Assembly (NCBI GenBank): GCA_016214125.1
Contig: JACRPC010000043.1
Coordinates: 1-64,000 of the forward strand
Origin: Rhodospirillales bacterium
GTDB taxonomy: Bacteria > Pseudomonadota > Alphaproteobacteria > Rhodospirillales > WMHbin7
Direction: 5' to 3'
DNA length: 64,000 nt
Shown here: positions 29,107-38,712 of the stretch, in pieces
Layout: each line of letters opens with the position of its first letter
How positions within the stretch are numbered: the first letter of the stretch is position 1
The notes under the pieces: generated by a model
What the model saw: the letters and a program-made list of their open reading frames with translations, nothing else
What the model was told of the DNA's origin: nothing
The model's database searches: none
Made by a program: the position numbers and the translations under genes

Positions 29107-30501
29107 ATGGCCAGCGAATCCTTCGACCTCGTCGTCATCGGCGGCGGGCCGGGCGGTTACGTCGCCGCTATCCGCGCCGCCCAATTGGGCCAAACGGTGG
29201 CCCTGATCGAGAAGCGGTCCGCCCTGGGCGGCACCTGCCTCAATGTCGGCTGCATCCCCTCGAAGGCGCTCTTGCAATCCTCGCATCACTACGAGGCGGC
29301 CAGGCACGAATTCGCCCAGCACGGCATCAAGGTGGGTTCGGTCGAGCTTGATCTGGCCGCCCTCATGGCCCGCAAGGACAAGGTGGTGGGCGAGCTGACC
29401 AAGGGCATCGACGGGCTGATGAAGAAGAACAAGATCGTCCGCAAGCAAGGCGCCGGGCGGATCGCCGGTTTGGGCAAGGTGGCGGTGGGCGACGAGGTTC
29501 TGAACGCCAAGGCGATCCTGATCGCCACCGGCTCCGAAGTGACGCCGCTTCAAGGCGTTACCATCGACGAAAAGCAGATCGTCTCCTCGACCGGCGCCTT
29601 GGCGCTCAGTCGGGTGCCCAAGTGTCTGGCGGTGATCGGCGCCGGCGTCATCGGGCTCGAATTGGGCTCGGTCTGGCGCCGCCTGGGCTCGCAGGTGACG
29701 GTGGTCGAATTCCTCGACCGCATCCTGCCGCCCTTCGATGCCGAAATCGCCAAGCAGGCCGAACGGCTGTTGGCCCGCCAGGGCCTGGCCTTCAAGCTGG
29801 GCCTCAAGGTGACGGCGGCCAAGGCGGCCAAGGGGGCGGTGGCGCTGACCCTGGAGCCGGTGGCGGGCGGTGCCGCCCAGACGCTGGAGGCCGAGATCGT
29901 TCTGGTGGCGATCGGCCGCAAGCCCTATGTCGAGGGCCTTGGGCTGGAAACGGCGGGCGTCAAGCTCACCCCCAAGGGCTTCGTCGAAGTCGACCGGCAT
30001 TTTTGCACCAGCCAGCCCGGCATCTACGCCATCGGCGACGTCATTGGCGGCGCCATGCTGGCCCACAAGGCCGAGGACGAGGGCGTGGCGGTGGCGGAAA
30101 TCCTGGCCGGCAAGCCCGGCCACGTCAATTACGACGCCATCCCCAACGTCGTCTACACCAGCCCGGAAATCGCCTCGGTCGGCTTGAACGAGGAGCAGGT
30201 GAAGGCCAAAGGTATCGCCTACAAGACGGGCAAGTTCCCCTTCGCCGCCAACGGCCGGGCGCGCGCCAACGCCGAGACCGACGGCTTCGTCAAGATTCTG
30301 GCCGATGCGCGCACCGACAAGGTGCTGGGCGTGCATATCCTGGGCCCCAGCGCCGGCGATCTGATTTCCGAAGCGGTGCTGGCGATGGAATTCGGCGCCT
30401 CGGCCGAGGACATCGCGCGCACCTGCCACGCCCACCCGGCCCTGGGCGAGGCGCTCAAGGAAGCGGCCTTGGCCGCCGACGGGCGGGTTCTTCATCTCTA
30501 G
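29107..30501 (+). CDS. lpdA: Dihydrolipoyl dehydrogenase (E3)
   Basis: A 464-residue flavoprotein: FAD-binding GGGPGGYVAAIRAAQ, redox disulfide Cys44/Cys49 in GGTCLNVGCIPSKALL, NAD-binding GAGVIGLELGSVW, and the C-terminal HAHPALGEALKEA catalytic histidine-glutamate pair. It reoxidises dihydrolipoamide of SucB with NAD+. The ATG at 29107 starts the canonical fold; the longer upstream frame overlaps the lipoprotein. It closes the TCA operon. Confidence 0.97.
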   Translation: MASESFDLVVIGGGPGGYVAAIRAAQLGQTVALIEKRSALGGTCLNVGCIPSKALLQSSHHYEAARHEFAQHGIKVGSVELDLAALMARKDKVVGELTKGIDGLMKKNKIVRKQGAGRIAGLGKVAVGDEVLNAKAILIATGSEVTPLQGVTIDEKQIVSSTGALALSRVPKCLAVIGAGVIGLELGSVWRRLGSQVTVVEFLDRILPPFDAEIAKQAERLLARQGLAFKLGLKVTAAKAAKGAVALTLEPVAGGAAQTLEAEIVLVAIGRKPYVEGLGLETAGVKLTPKGFVEVDRHFCTSQPGIYAIGDVIGGAMLAHKAEDEGVAVAEILAGKPGHVNYDAIPNVVYTSPEIASVGLNEEQVKAKGIAYKTGKFPFAANGRARANAETDGFVKILADARTDKVLGVHILGPSAGDLISEAVLAMEFGASAEDIARTCHAHPALGEALKEAALAADGRVLHL

Positions 30502-30535
30502 CCGCACGGTCGCGCCCCACCTTCTTCTCGGTGGC

Positions 30536-31723
30536 ATGTGCGCCGCCGAGGTGCTGGCGATGCTGGGGGTTTTCGCCTTTCCGGCCCTTCTGCCCACCTT
30601 CCAGGCGGAATGGGCGCTCTCCAACACCGAGGCCGGCTGGATCAACGGCATCTATTTCGCCGGCAACGCCGCCTCGGTCGCCTTCCTGATGAGCGCCACC
30701 GACCGGGTCGATGCCCGCCATGTCTATCGTCTGGGGGCGCTGGTTTCGGCGCTGGCCGGGCTGGGCTTCGCCTTCCTGGCCCAGGGCTTCTGGAGCGCGC
30801 TTATCCTGCGCGGCCTGGCGGGGGTCGGCTTGGCGGCCACCTACATGCCGGGCTTGAAGGCGCTGGTCGATCGCTATTCGGGCGCCCAGGCGCGCGCCGT
30901 GTCGTTCTACACCGCCACCTTCAGCCTGGGCACCGCCGGCTCCTTCCTGGTCACCGGGGCGATCGCGCCACTCCATGGCTGGCGCGCCGCCTTCCTGGTG
31001 GCGGGGCTGGGTGCCCTGGGGGCGCTTCTCATCGCCCAGCTTCTGCTCGATCCCCGACCGCCGGGGCCGGTGGCGCCGGGACGCCTCCTTGATTTCCGCC
31101 CGGTGTTCCGCAATCGCCGCGCCATGGCCTATGTGCTGGCCTACGGCGCCCATTGCTGGGAGCTGTTCGGCCAGCGCGGCTGGATGGTGGCCTTCCTGGT
31201 CTTCGCCGCCGCCGCCGCCCACGATGCCGATCCCTGGCCGGCGCCCACCTTGTTGGTCGGCGCCTCGGGGCTGGTGGCGATGGCGGCCAGCATCCTGGGC
31301 GGCGAGTTGGCGATGCGCATCCGCCGGCCGCTGGCGATTTCGCTCTTCATGCTGGGGGGCGCGGCCATGGCGGCCTTCTATGGCTTCGCCGCCGGTCTGC
31401 CCTATGCGGCGATGGCGATTCTCTGCCTGGTCTACAACGCGCTGGTGCAGGGCGATTCGGCGGCGCTCACCGCCGGCACGGTGGCCGCCGCCGATCCGGT
31501 CCGCCGCGGCTCGACCATGGCGGTGCATTCGCTGATCGGCTTCATCGCCGCCTTCCTAAGCCCGGTCGTCGTCGGCGTGATCCTCGATCGGGCCGGCGGG
31601 GCGGGCTCGGTCACCGCTTGGGGGCTCGCTTTCCTTTCGCTGGGCGTGGCGGCGGCGCTGGGTCCGTTGGCCCTGGCGCTGCTCCTTGGGCGCGCGGGTG
31701 CGCCGCCCGATAGGCCCGGCTGA
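30536..31723 (+). CDS. MFS transporter
   Basis: A 395-residue permease with 11-12 hydrophobic segments (VLAMLGVFAFPALLPTFQAEW, LSNTEAGWINGIYFAGNAAS, GAALV-type helices). The loop motif 1 is weak (MSATDRVDARHVYR). It resembles the CynX/NimT-like or nitrate-type MFS subgroup, but the substrate cannot be set. It begins 34 bp after lpdA. The last 113 bp overlap the 3' end of xerC on the other strand. Confidence 0.8.
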   Translation: MCAAEVLAMLGVFAFPALLPTFQAEWALSNTEAGWINGIYFAGNAASVAFLMSATDRVDARHVYRLGALVSALAGLGFAFLAQGFWSALILRGLAGVGLAATYMPGLKALVDRYSGAQARAVSFYTATFSLGTAGSFLVTGAIAPLHGWRAAFLVAGLGALGALLIAQLLLDPRPPGPVAPGRLLDFRPVFRNRRAMAYVLAYGAHCWELFGQRGWMVAFLVFAAAAAHDADPWPAPTLLVGASGLVAMAASILGGELAMRIRRPLAISLFMLGGAAMAAFYGFAAGLPYAAMAILCLVYNALVQGDSAALTAGTVAAADPVRRGSTMAVHSLIGFIAAFLSPVVVGVILDRAGGAGSVTAWGLAFLSLGVAAALGPLALALLLGRAGAPPDRPG

Positions 31724-32624
31724 GACGCTCGGCATCGATGGCGGTGTAGCGCTGGGTGGTGGAGAGCGAGGCATGGCCCAGCAATTCCTGAATGCCCCTC
31801 AGATCGGCGCCGCCGGCCAGAAGGTGGGTGGCGAAGCTGTGGCGCAGCGCATGCGGCGTGGCGCTTTCGGGCAGGCCCAGCATGGGACGCAGGCGGCGAA
31901 TCTGGCGTTGGACGACGCCCGGATTGAGCGGCCCGCCGCGCGCGCCCAGAAACAAGGGCGCCTCGGGCGACGGCTTGAAGGGACAAAGCGCCCGATACTC
32001 GGCCACCATTGTTGCCACCTGCGGCAGGATCGGCACCAGCCGGGTCTTGTTGCCCTTGCCGGTGATGGCCAGCGTGTCGGCCAGGGGGGCGTCGGATTGG
32101 CGAAGGCCCAGCGCCTCGCCCAGCCGCAACCCGGCGCCGTAAAGGAGCCCGAACAGCGCCCGGTCGCGGGCGTCCATCCAGGGTTCCTGATCGATGACGC
32201 CGGCGCTGTCCAGGGTGCTAAGGGCGTCGTCGGCCGAGAGGGCCTTGGGCAGGCTCTTGGGCTGGCGGGGTGTGCGCAGCGCCCGGATGGCCGGATTGTG
32301 GACCAGGCCGCGCCGGTCGAGATGGCGAAAGAATCCACGCAGGGCGGAAAGCTGGCGCGCCACCGAGACCTTGCCGACGCCCTCCCGGGCCCGCGCCGCC
32401 AGGAAGGCGCGCAGATCGACGGTCTTGAGGGCGGCGAGCGCCGCCAGATCGGCCGGTCCGCCGTGATGCCTGGCGAGAAAGGCCAGGAAGATCGCCAGAT
32501 CGCGGCCATAGGCTTCCAGCGTGCGCGGGCTGGCGCGCCGCTCGCCCTCAAGCCAATCCAGCCAGGATTGCGCCGCCCGCCCGATTTCGGGGGCGGCGAT
32601 CCATTCGATCCGCTTCAGTGTCAC
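31611..32624 (-). CDS. xerC: Tyrosine recombinase XerC
   Basis: A 337-residue site-specific recombinase: N-terminal SAM-like core-binding domain (SWLDWLEGERRASPRTLEAYGRDL) and a catalytic domain with the RHRHY set. Arg is in GAGLRLGEAL, Lys in GKGNKTR, His and Arg in HALRHSFATHLL, His in LGHASLSTTQRYT, and the nucleophile Tyr in that last motif. It resolves chromosome dimers at dif with XerD. About 30 C-terminal residues (PGPTDPAPPPRPAKGKRAPKR region) are extra, low-complexity and overlap the convergent MFS gene. It overlaps the DUF484 gene's stop by 4 bp. Confidence 0.93.
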   Translation of the reverse strand: MTLKRIEWIAAPEIGRAAQSWLDWLEGERRASPRTLEAYGRDLAIFLAFLARHHGGPADLAALAALKTVDLRAFLAARAREGVGKVSVARQLSALRGFFRHLDRRGLVHNPAIRALRTPRQPKSLPKALSADDALSTLDSAGVIDQEPWMDARDRALFGLLYGAGLRLGEALGLRQSDAPLADTLAITGKGNKTRLVPILPQVATMVAEYRALCPFKPSPEAPLFLGARGGPLNPGVVQRQIRRLRPMLGLPESATPHALRHSFATHLLAGGADLRGIQELLGHASLSTTQRYTAIDAERLSRAYRAAHPRAQGAAPGPTDPAPPPRPAKGKRAPKR

Positions 32625-33289
32625 GAGCCGAAATGGCGCCCGAGCACGATCTCGATCACCCGGGCGAGGAAGATCAGAAGTTCGGTGCCCTGGCCGGGCT
32701 GAAAGGCGTCGGGCTGGCGGGCGCCGATGGCGAGGAGCCCGGGCGAGCCGCCGATCGACAACTTGCTCAAGGCCTCCGAGCGCACCAGGGGCGCGGCGCC
32801 GCCATAGATCAGCTCGTCGCCGGCGATGTCGGATTTGAGCACCACCTCGCGCGGCCCCAACAGGTTGGCGACCGTGCCGTATTTGAGCCGCACGGTGGCC
32901 GGGCTGAGCGGTATCAGCGTGCCTTCGACGCCGACGATGACGGCGTCGACGTCAAGGCGCATCGGCACGTCCTCGGCCAAGGCGCGCATCGCCTGATCGA
33001 GATTGACCGCCTCGATCAAGGCCAGCACGGCGGCGTGGGTGCGCATCTGCGAGGACAGGTTGGAGCGGGTGGTGGCGATGATGTCCTCGGCGCTGGAGCG
33101 CAACCGCTCCATCTGATCCTTGAGCCTTGTCACCATGAAGGCCTGCATGTCGACCACCGAGGGCGCGTCGAAGCGCGAAGGCGGCAGCATGCCGCTCAAC
33201 AGATCGGGGTGGCGGGCCAGGAATTCCGGATGGCGCCGCAAATAATGCAAGATCGCTTCGTGCTCGGATTCGCCGCTTGATTCCGTCAT
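32621..33289 (-). CDS. DUF484 family protein
   Basis: A 222-residue protein of the GAF-like DUF484 family: [22 protein letters not shown] near the start, a coiled helix, then a GAF-like fold ending [25 protein letters not shown]. The start at 33289 gives the usual MTESSGE opening; a 19-residue extension overlaps the priA promoter. DUF484 genes characteristically sit next to xerC, as here with ATGA overlap, but their biochemical role is unsettled. Confidence 0.9.
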   Translation of the reverse strand: MTESSGESEHEAILHYLRRHPEFLARHPDLLSGMLPPSRFDAPSVVDMQAFMVTRLKDQMERLRSSAEDIIATTRSNLSSQMRTHAAVLALIEAVNLDQAMRALAEDVPMRLDVDAVIVGVEGTLIPLSPATVRLKYGTVANLLGPREVVLKSDIAGDELIYGGAAPLVRSEALSKLSIGGSPGLLAIGARQPDAFQPGQGTELLIFLARVIEIVLGRHFGS

Positions 33290-33326
33290 CTTGGCCCCGT
33301 CTTCTTCCCTGCTATGCTTATACCCC

Positions 33327-35504
33327 ATGTCCGCGAGTCCCGTCACGCCCCGGCGCTTGGCCGTCCTTCTGCCCCTGCCGCTGGCGGGCGCCTACGACTA
33401 CGCATTGCCTGACGATCTCGACCTGGCGCCGGGCGACTATGTGCGGGTGCCCTTGGGCGGGCGGACGCTGACCGGTGTCGTCTGGGGCGAGGCTCTGGGC
33501 GCCGTCGCTCCAGCCAAGCTGAAGCCCATTCTGGCAAGGCTTGATTTCGCGCCCTTCCCGGCGCTGTCCCGCCGTTTCGTCGATTGGGTGGCGCAATACA
33601 CCCTAAGCCCGCCGGGCGCGGTCCTGAAGATGGCGATGAGCGTGCCCGACGCCCTCGACGCGCCCCCCGACCAGGTCGTTTACGCCCCGGCGCCCGCTCC
33701 GCCCGCCCGTTTGGCCTGGACGCCAGCCCGGCTTCGCGTGCAAGAAGCGCTCCAAGATCGGCCGCCCCAGCCCTTGGCCGAATTGGCGCGGCTGGCCAAA
33801 GTCGGGCCGGGGGTGGTGAAGGGCCTGGCCGAGGCCGGGGGGCTGATCGCGCAGAGGCGCGCCCGCGATCCGCTGCCCGGCCGACCCGATGCCGACGCGC
33901 CCGGACCGGTTTTGTCGGCCGACCAGCAGAAGGCGGCCCGGGCGTTGCTCGCGTCTCAGGGCTTCGCGGTGACGCTCCTGGACGGCGTCACCGGTTCGGG
34001 CAAGACCGAGGTCTATTTCGAGGCCATCGCCGCCTGCCTGCGCCAAGGCCGCCAGGCGCTGGTGCTGTTGCCCGAGATCGCGCTATCGGCGCAATGGCTG
34101 GCCCGCTTCGAGGCCCGCTTTGGCGCCCCGCCGGTGGTCTGGCATTCCGATCTCACCCATGCCGCAAGGCGCGCCGCCTGGCGGGCCACCGCGTTGGGCG
34201 AGGCCAAGGTGGTGGTGGGCGCCCGCTCGGCCCTTTTCCTGCCCTTTGCCGATCTGGGGCTGCTGGTGGTCGACGAGGAGCATGAGGGCGCCTACAAGCA
34301 AGAAGAAGGCACGCTCTACCACGCCCGCGACATGGCGGTGGTGCGCGCCCGGCTGTCGGATTGCCAAGCGGTGCTGGTTTCGGCGACGCCGGCGATCGAG
34401 ACCCTGGTCAATGTCGAAACCGGGCGCTATCGCCGCCTGCATCTGCCCGACCGGCATGGCGGCGCGCTCTTGCCCGAGATCACCGCCATTGATCTCAGGC
34501 GCGCTCCGCCCGAGCGCGGGCGCTGGCTGGCGCCGCCCCTGGTGAAGGCGATCGAGGACTGCCTGGCGGCCGGCGAGCAGGCTTTGTTGTTCCTCAATCG
34601 GCGCGGCTATGCGCCGCTCACCCTGTGCCGGGCCTGCGGCCACCGGCTGCAATGCCCGAATTGCTCGGCCTGGCTGGTGCTGCATCAACGCATCGCCCGC
34701 CTGCAATGCCATCATTGCGGCCACGCCATGGTGCCGCCCGGCCAATGCCCGGCCTGCCAGGCCGAAGGCAGCCTGGTCGCCTGCGGCCCGGGCGTCGAGC
34801 GTCTGGCCGAGGAGGCGGCCAGCCGATTTCCCAAGGCGCGGCTGGCCCAGATGACCAGCGACACGGTGAGCGGCCCCAAGGCGGCGGCGGAACTGGTGCG
34901 CCGGATGAGCGGGCGCGAGATCGACCTTCTCGTCGGCACCCAGATCATCGCCAAGGGCCATCACTTCCCCTGGCTTACCCTGGTCGGCGTCGTCGATGCC
35001 GATCTCGGCCTCGAAGGCGGCGATCTCAGGGCCGGCGAGCGCTGCTTCCAACTGCTCTCCCAGGTTTCCGGGCGGGCCGGGCGGGCCGAGCGTCCGGGGC
35101 GCGTCTTGTTGCAAACCTGGATGCCCGAGCATCCGGTGATCGCCGCCCTGGTCGCCAACGACCGCGACCGCTTTCTCGAAGCCGAAACCCAGGCGCGGCG
35201 CGAGGCGCACATGCCGCCCTTCGGCCGGCTGGTGGCGCTGATCGTCTCCGGGCCCGATGTGAACGCGGTCGAGGCCCATGCCCGGGCGCTGGCGCGCGCC
35301 GCGCCCAAGGGCGAGGGGATCGTGGTGCTGGGGCCGGCCCCGGCGCCGCTGGCCCTGTTGCGCGGCCAGCATCGGCGCCGGCTTTTGTTGCAAACCAGGC
35401 GCGATTTGTTGCCCCAGCCCCTGGTGCGCGACTGGCTGGGCGGCTGCAAGGCGCCCGGACGCGTGCGCGTCCAGGCCGACGTCGACCCCTACAGTTTTTT
35501 CTGA
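33327..35504 (+). CDS. priA: Primosomal replication protein N' (PriA helicase)
   Basis: A 725-residue superfamily 2 helicase: N-terminal 3'-DNA-binding domain ([26 protein letters not shown]), Walker [17 protein letters not shown] box [13 protein letters not shown], paired zinc-binding cysteines ([35 protein letters not shown]) and helicase motifs V-VI ([27 protein letters not shown]). It restarts stalled replication forks. The ATG at 33327 is preferred; 12 extra upstream residues are not conserved in the family. It is divergent from the DUF484 gene with a 37-bp gap. Confidence 0.97.
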   Translation: MSASPVTPRRLAVLLPLPLAGAYDYALPDDLDLAPGDYVRVPLGGRTLTGVVWGEALGAVAPAKLKPILARLDFAPFPALSRRFVDWVAQYTLSPPGAVLKMAMSVPDALDAPPDQVVYAPAPAPPARLAWTPARLRVQEALQDRPPQPLAELARLAKVGPGVVKGLAEAGGLIAQRRARDPLPGRPDADAPGPVLSADQQKAARALLASQGFAVTLLDGVTGSGKTEVYFEAIAACLRQGRQALVLLPEIALSAQWLARFEARFGAPPVVWHSDLTHAARRAAWRATALGEAKVVVGARSALFLPFADLGLLVVDEEHEGAYKQEEGTLYHARDMAVVRARLSDCQAVLVSATPAIETLVNVETGRYRRLHLPDRHGGALLPEITAIDLRRAPPERGRWLAPPLVKAIEDCLAAGEQALLFLNRRGYAPLTLCRACGHRLQCPNCSAWLVLHQRIARLQCHHCGHAMVPPGQCPACQAEGSLVACGPGVERLAEEAASRFPKARLAQMTSDTVSGPKAAAELVRRMSGREIDLLVGTQIIAKGHHFPWLTLVGVVDADLGLEGGDLRAGERCFQLLSQVSGRAGRAERPGRVLLQTWMPEHPVIAALVANDRDRFLEAETQARREAHMPPFGRLVALIVSGPDVNAVEAHARALARAAPKGEGIVVLGPAPAPLALLRGQHRRRLLLQTRRDLLPQPLVRDWLGGCKAPGRVRVQADVDPYSFF

Positions 35505-35506
35505 CG

Positions 35507-35538
35507 CCGCCCTGTAACTGGAACCAGTTGCAGGGCGG
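35507..35538. promoter_or_regulatory. 15-bp palindrome between priA and hicAB
   Basis: Arms 35507-35521 and 35524-35538 match at 14 of 15 positions around a 2-base centre (core AACTGGAACCAGTT). It starts 3 bp after the priA stop and ends 24 bp before hicA. The tiny centre and the missing T-tract favour an operator for HicB autoregulation over an intrinsic terminator, though both are possible. Confidence 0.5.
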
Positions 35539-35562
35539 GATGCGCTCGGGTTAATATGACGC

Positions 35563-35817
35563 ATGAGCCGCAAGGCCAAGCTGATTGACCGCTTGACGAG
35601 TTTGCCCCGCGATTTCACCTGGGACGAATTGGTTCAAGTCCTGGGGCATCTCGGCTATGTGGAACGGGTGGGCGGCAAGACCGGGGGATCGCGCCGCCGG
35701 TTCGTTCATGATCCGGCGCCGACGATCTTGCTGCACAAGCCGCACCCGGGAAACATCGTCAAGCTCTACGCCCTGCGCGAGGTCGTGAGTCTGCTTGAGA
35801 CGGAGGGCCTGCTATGA
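35563..35817 (+). CDS. hicA: HicA-family toxin
   Basis: An 84-residue HicA mRNA interferase with the double-stranded-RNA-binding-like fold: WDELVQVLGHLGYVERVGGKTGGSRRRF followed by LHKPHPGNIVKLYALREVV. Many HicA proteins have a GSHxxF segment with the catalytic His; here it reads GGSRRRF, so activity might rest on the His in PHPG or be reduced. It overlaps hicB by 4 bp (ATGA). Confidence 0.88.
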   Translation: MSRKAKLIDRLTSLPRDFTWDELVQVLGHLGYVERVGGKTGGSRRRFVHDPAPTILLHKPHPGNIVKLYALREVVSLLETEGLL

Positions 35818-36164
35818 CCGATCTGCTCGAATACCGGGGCTATTTCGGCTCGGTGCGCTTCAGCGCCGAGGACGAAACCTTCCACGGCAAGCTGGAATTC
35901 ATCCGCGACCTCGTCACCTATGAGGGCGCCACCGCCAAGGGGCTGAAGAAGGCCTTTCGTGAGGCGGTCGAGGATTATCTGGCGCTGTGCGCCCAGGAAG
36001 GCCGCGCCCCCGACCAGCCGCTGAAGGGCAGCTTCAATGTCCGCGCCGGCCGCGATCTGCATCGGCGGGCGATGCTGCTGGCCAAGCGCCAGGGCCTCAC
36101 CCTCAACGCCCTGGTCAACGAGGCGCTGCGCCGCTATCTCGATTCCCGCGAGAAGGCGGCGTAA
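35814..36164 (+). CDS. hicB: HicB-family antitoxin
   Basis: A 116-residue antitoxin. Residues 1-65 have the HicB partial RNase-H fold (EYRGYFGSVRFSAEDETFHGKLEFIRDLVTYEG, ending EAVEDYLALC). Residues 75-112 form a ribbon-helix-helix-like DNA-binding tail (LHRRAMLLAKRQGLTLNALVNEALRRYL). It neutralises HicA and usually represses the operon through a palindrome such as that at 35507-35538. Confidence 0.9.
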   Translation: MTDLLEYRGYFGSVRFSAEDETFHGKLEFIRDLVTYEGATAKGLKKAFREAVEDYLALCAQEGRAPDQPLKGSFNVRAGRDLHRRAMLLAKRQGLTLNALVNEALRRYLDSREKAA

Positions 36165-36183
36165 CCCAGCCTTCCGGATTCGC

Positions 36184-36798
36184 TTACGGAATCGTCATTC
36201 CCTTCTGCACCTTGGGCCGCGCCTTGACGGCGTCGAACCAGCGGCGCACGTTCGGATAGGCGTCGAGATCGATGGCTTGGCGCTTGTAGGACACCACCCA
36301 GGGAAAGGCGGCGATGTCGGCGATCGAATAGTCGCCGGCCAGGTACTCGACCGCGCCCAAACGCGTGTTCATCACCTTGTAAAGGCGCCGGGCCTCGGCG
36401 CCGTAGCGCTCCTTGCCGTAGGGTACGTCTTCTTGCGCGGCATGAAGGAAATGATGAAGCTGGCCCAGCATCGGCCCCAGATTGCCCATCTGGAACATCA
36501 GCCATTGCAAGGTCGTGTAGCGCGCGCGGGGCTCGCTGGGCAAAAACTTGCCGGTCTTCTCGGCCAGATAGATCAGGATGGCGCCCGATTCGAAGAGGGT
36601 GATCGGCTTGCCGCCCGGCCCGTCGGAATCGACGATCACCGGAATCTTGTTGTTGGGGTTGAGCGCCAGGAATTCCGGCGTGAACTGCTCGTTCTTGGTG
36701 ATGTTGACGACATGGACGGTGTAGGGCAGCTCGACCTCTTCCAGCATGACCGAGATCTTGCGGCCGTTGGGCGTGGGATAGGTGTAGAAATCGATCAT
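36184..36798 (-). CDS. Glutathione S-transferase, YfcG/YghU-like
   Basis: A 204-residue GST. The N-terminal thioredoxin fold starts MIDFYTYPTPNGRKISVMLEE with the TPNGRK active-site loop, then NPNNKIPVIVD and ESGAILIYLAEKTG for glutathione binding. The helical C-terminal domain ends in DYSIADIAAFPWVV. The TPNG loop is the pattern of Nu-class enzymes with disulfide-bond reductase activity toward glutathione-linked substrates. It is 20 bp from the hicB stop (convergent). Confidence 0.9.
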   Translation of the reverse strand: MIDFYTYPTPNGRKISVMLEEVELPYTVHVVNITKNEQFTPEFLALNPNNKIPVIVDSDGPGGKPITLFESGAILIYLAEKTGKFLPSEPRARYTTLQWLMFQMGNLGPMLGQLHHFLHAAQEDVPYGKERYGAEARRLYKVMNTRLGAVEYLAGDYSIADIAAFPWVVSYKRQAIDLDAYPNVRRWFDAVKARPKVQKGMTIP

Positions 36799-36817
36799 GG
36801 CGTGGCTCCTTGGCGCA

Positions 36818-37057
36818 CTAAAGAACGGTCATCTTGAAGGCGTCGGGCTCCATCGAATCGTCGGGCTGCACGGCAACGTCGCGGTAGAACCAAAGCTCGA
36901 TCGTGCCGTCCTCCTCGTGGAGGGTGCGCGCACTCATCCAGTTGGCGGCCTTCATGGTTTCGAACAGCTGGCGGCCCACCCGGATGCGGTGCGGCGTCTT
37001 GCCGCGCATTTCGCATTCGGAAAAGGCATCGGAAAGATCGGAAAGGGCGGTGCTCAT
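36818..37057 (-). CDS. Small protein of unknown function
   Basis: A 79-residue soluble protein, MSTALSDLSDAFSECEMRG then a beta-rich end (DGTIELWFYRDVAVQPDDSMEPDAF). I do not recognise a domain. It lies 19 bp upstream of the GST on the same strand, so probably in one unit with it. A single Cys at position 15. Confidence 0.6.
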   Translation of the reverse strand: MSTALSDLSDAFSECEMRGKTPHRIRVGRQLFETMKAANWMSARTLHEEDGTIELWFYRDVAVQPDDSMEPDAFKMTVL

Positions 37058-37160
37058 CCTTGGTCCTGAGAATGGGGGGTCCTGAGAATGGGGGAAGGCT
37101 GGACAAAACGGCTGGGCTGGGGATAATGCGCCGCCGAAACAACCGCTTCAAGCCCCTCGA

Positions 37161-37925
37161 ATGACCGCCGCCGCTGCCCCCGTTGCCCCCGTGCCGCCGA
37201 CCGCTCTGTCGGTGGTGGTGCCGGTGCGCAACGAGGCCGAGAACGTGTTGCCCCTGGTGGGCGAGATCGACCAGGCTTTGCAGGGCCGGCTCGTTTACGA
37301 AATGGTCTTTGTCGATGACGGCTCGACCGATGCCACGCTCGACCGCCTGTTCGAGGCCAAGGCCCGCTATCCGGCGCTCCGGGTGCTGCGTCACAAGAAG
37401 GGCGCCGGCCAAAGCGCCGCCATCGCCAGCGGGGTAGCGGCGTCCCGCCATCCCTGGATCGCCACCTTGGATGGCGACGGCCAGAACGATCCGGCCGACA
37501 TTCCGGCCCTTTTGCAGGCCCTGGCCGATCAACCGGCCGATGCAAGGCCGCTGATGATCGCCGGCCACCGGGCCAAGCGTCAGGACAATTGGCTGCGCCG
37601 GATGTCGTCTCGGGTGGCGAACGGCGTTCGCGCCTGGATGCTCAAGGACGCCACCCCCGACACCGGCTGCGGCTTGAAGCTCTTTCCCCGCCAGACCTTC
37701 CTCGACATGGCGCGCTTCAATCACATGCACCGCTTCCTGCCCGCCCTGATGATGCGCCAGGGCGGCCGGGTGGTCAGCGTGCGGGTCAACCACCGCCCGC
37801 GCGCGCGCGGCACCTCGAAATACGGCCTTTTCAACCGGCTGGGGGTGGGGATCGTCGATCTCTTCGGGGTGATGTGGCTGATCTGCCGCCCGATGGCGCC
37901 CGAGATCGAGCGGTTCGATCCATGA
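37161..37925 (+). CDS. Family 2 glycosyltransferase, dolichol-phosphate-mannose-synthase-like
   Basis: A 254-residue GT2: SVVVPVRNEAENV, EMVFVDDGSTDAT, RHKKGAGQSAAIASG and the DGDGQNDP metal-binding motif. It lacks long C-terminal membrane helices, having only a short hydrophobic end (VGIVDLFGVMWLICRPM). It probably transfers a sugar to a polyprenyl phosphate carrier at the membrane. Its stop overlaps the VTT gene's start, suggesting a linked membrane function. Confidence 0.88.
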   Translation: MTAAAAPVAPVPPTALSVVVPVRNEAENVLPLVGEIDQALQGRLVYEMVFVDDGSTDATLDRLFEAKARYPALRVLRHKKGAGQSAAIASGVAASRHPWIATLDGDGQNDPADIPALLQALADQPADARPLMIAGHRAKRQDNWLRRMSSRVANGVRAWMLKDATPDTGCGLKLFPRQTFLDMARFNHMHRFLPALMMRQGGRVVSVRVNHRPRARGTSKYGLFNRLGVGIVDLFGVMWLICRPMAPEIERFDP

Positions 37926-38647
37926 GCCCGGTCCGCGCCCGTCTGGCGCCCTGGGTGCGGCCCCGGGTGCTGGCGAAAGGCTTGGTGCTGATCCTGTCCT
38001 TCGCCGCCGTCGGCTATCTTCTCAAAGCCACCGGGCTGGGCCAGGCGCTCGACAAGCATTGGATCGACGTCAATGTCCGCGATCAGGGGCTATCGGGCGA
38101 GGCGATCTATCTGGCGGTGGGAATCCTCGCCATGGCGGTGGGCATTCCCCGCCAGCTCGTCTGCTTTCTGGGCGGCTACGCCTTCGGGCTTTGGCTGGGC
38201 GGCGGGCTGGCCATCCTGACCTCGGGCCTAAGCTGCGTGCTGGCCTTTTCCTACGCCCGCTTTTTCGGCCGCGCCTTCGTGCAGGGCCGCTTTGCCGGCC
38301 GCGTCAAGACGATCGACGATTTCCTCAAGGGCAATCCCTTCACCATGACCTTGCTGATCCGCCTCTTGCCGGTCGGCAACAATCTGGTCACCAATCTGGC
38401 CGGGGGCGTGTCGAGCGTGCCGCTGCTGCCCTTCGTGGCTGGCTCGGCTTTGGGCTACATCCCGCAAACCCTGATCTTCGTGCTGTTGGGCAGCGGTGTT
38501 CACCTCGACCCGGTTTTCAACACCCTGGTCAGCGCGGCGTTGTTCGTGGCCTCCGGGGTGCTGGGGGTCTATCTCTATCGGCGCTACCGGCACGGCCGCA
38601 AACTCGACGACCAGCTCGATGCGGAGTTGGAAAACAACACACAATAA
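37922..38647 (+). CDS. VTT/TVP38-family (DedA-like) membrane protein
   Basis: A 241-residue integral membrane protein with about five to six helices and the VTT domain (LVCFLGGYAFGLWLGGGLAIL, IRLLPVGNNLVTNLAGGVSSV, FVAGSALGYIPQTLIFVLLG). VTT proteins are implicated in moving lipids or polyprenyl carriers across membranes. Overlap with a polyprenyl-sugar glycosyltransferase fits this, but the partner substrate is not shown. Confidence 0.88.
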   Translation: MSPVRARLAPWVRPRVLAKGLVLILSFAAVGYLLKATGLGQALDKHWIDVNVRDQGLSGEAIYLAVGILAMAVGIPRQLVCFLGGYAFGLWLGGGLAILTSGLSCVLAFSYARFFGRAFVQGRFAGRVKTIDDFLKGNPFTMTLLIRLLPVGNNLVTNLAGGVSSVPLLPFVAGSALGYIPQTLIFVLLGSGVHLDPVFNTLVSAALFVASGVLGVYLYRRYRHGRKLDDQLDAELENNTQ

Positions 38648-38712
38648 TTGGTGTTGAATATTATTTATCCGTTGATTCTGTTTTGTTTTTATAAATATCC
38701 ACAGAAAATGGC

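Noticed and set aside
35507-35538. Intrinsic terminator for priA
   Set aside because: The loop would be only two bases and no T-run follows. Kept as a candidate operator instead.
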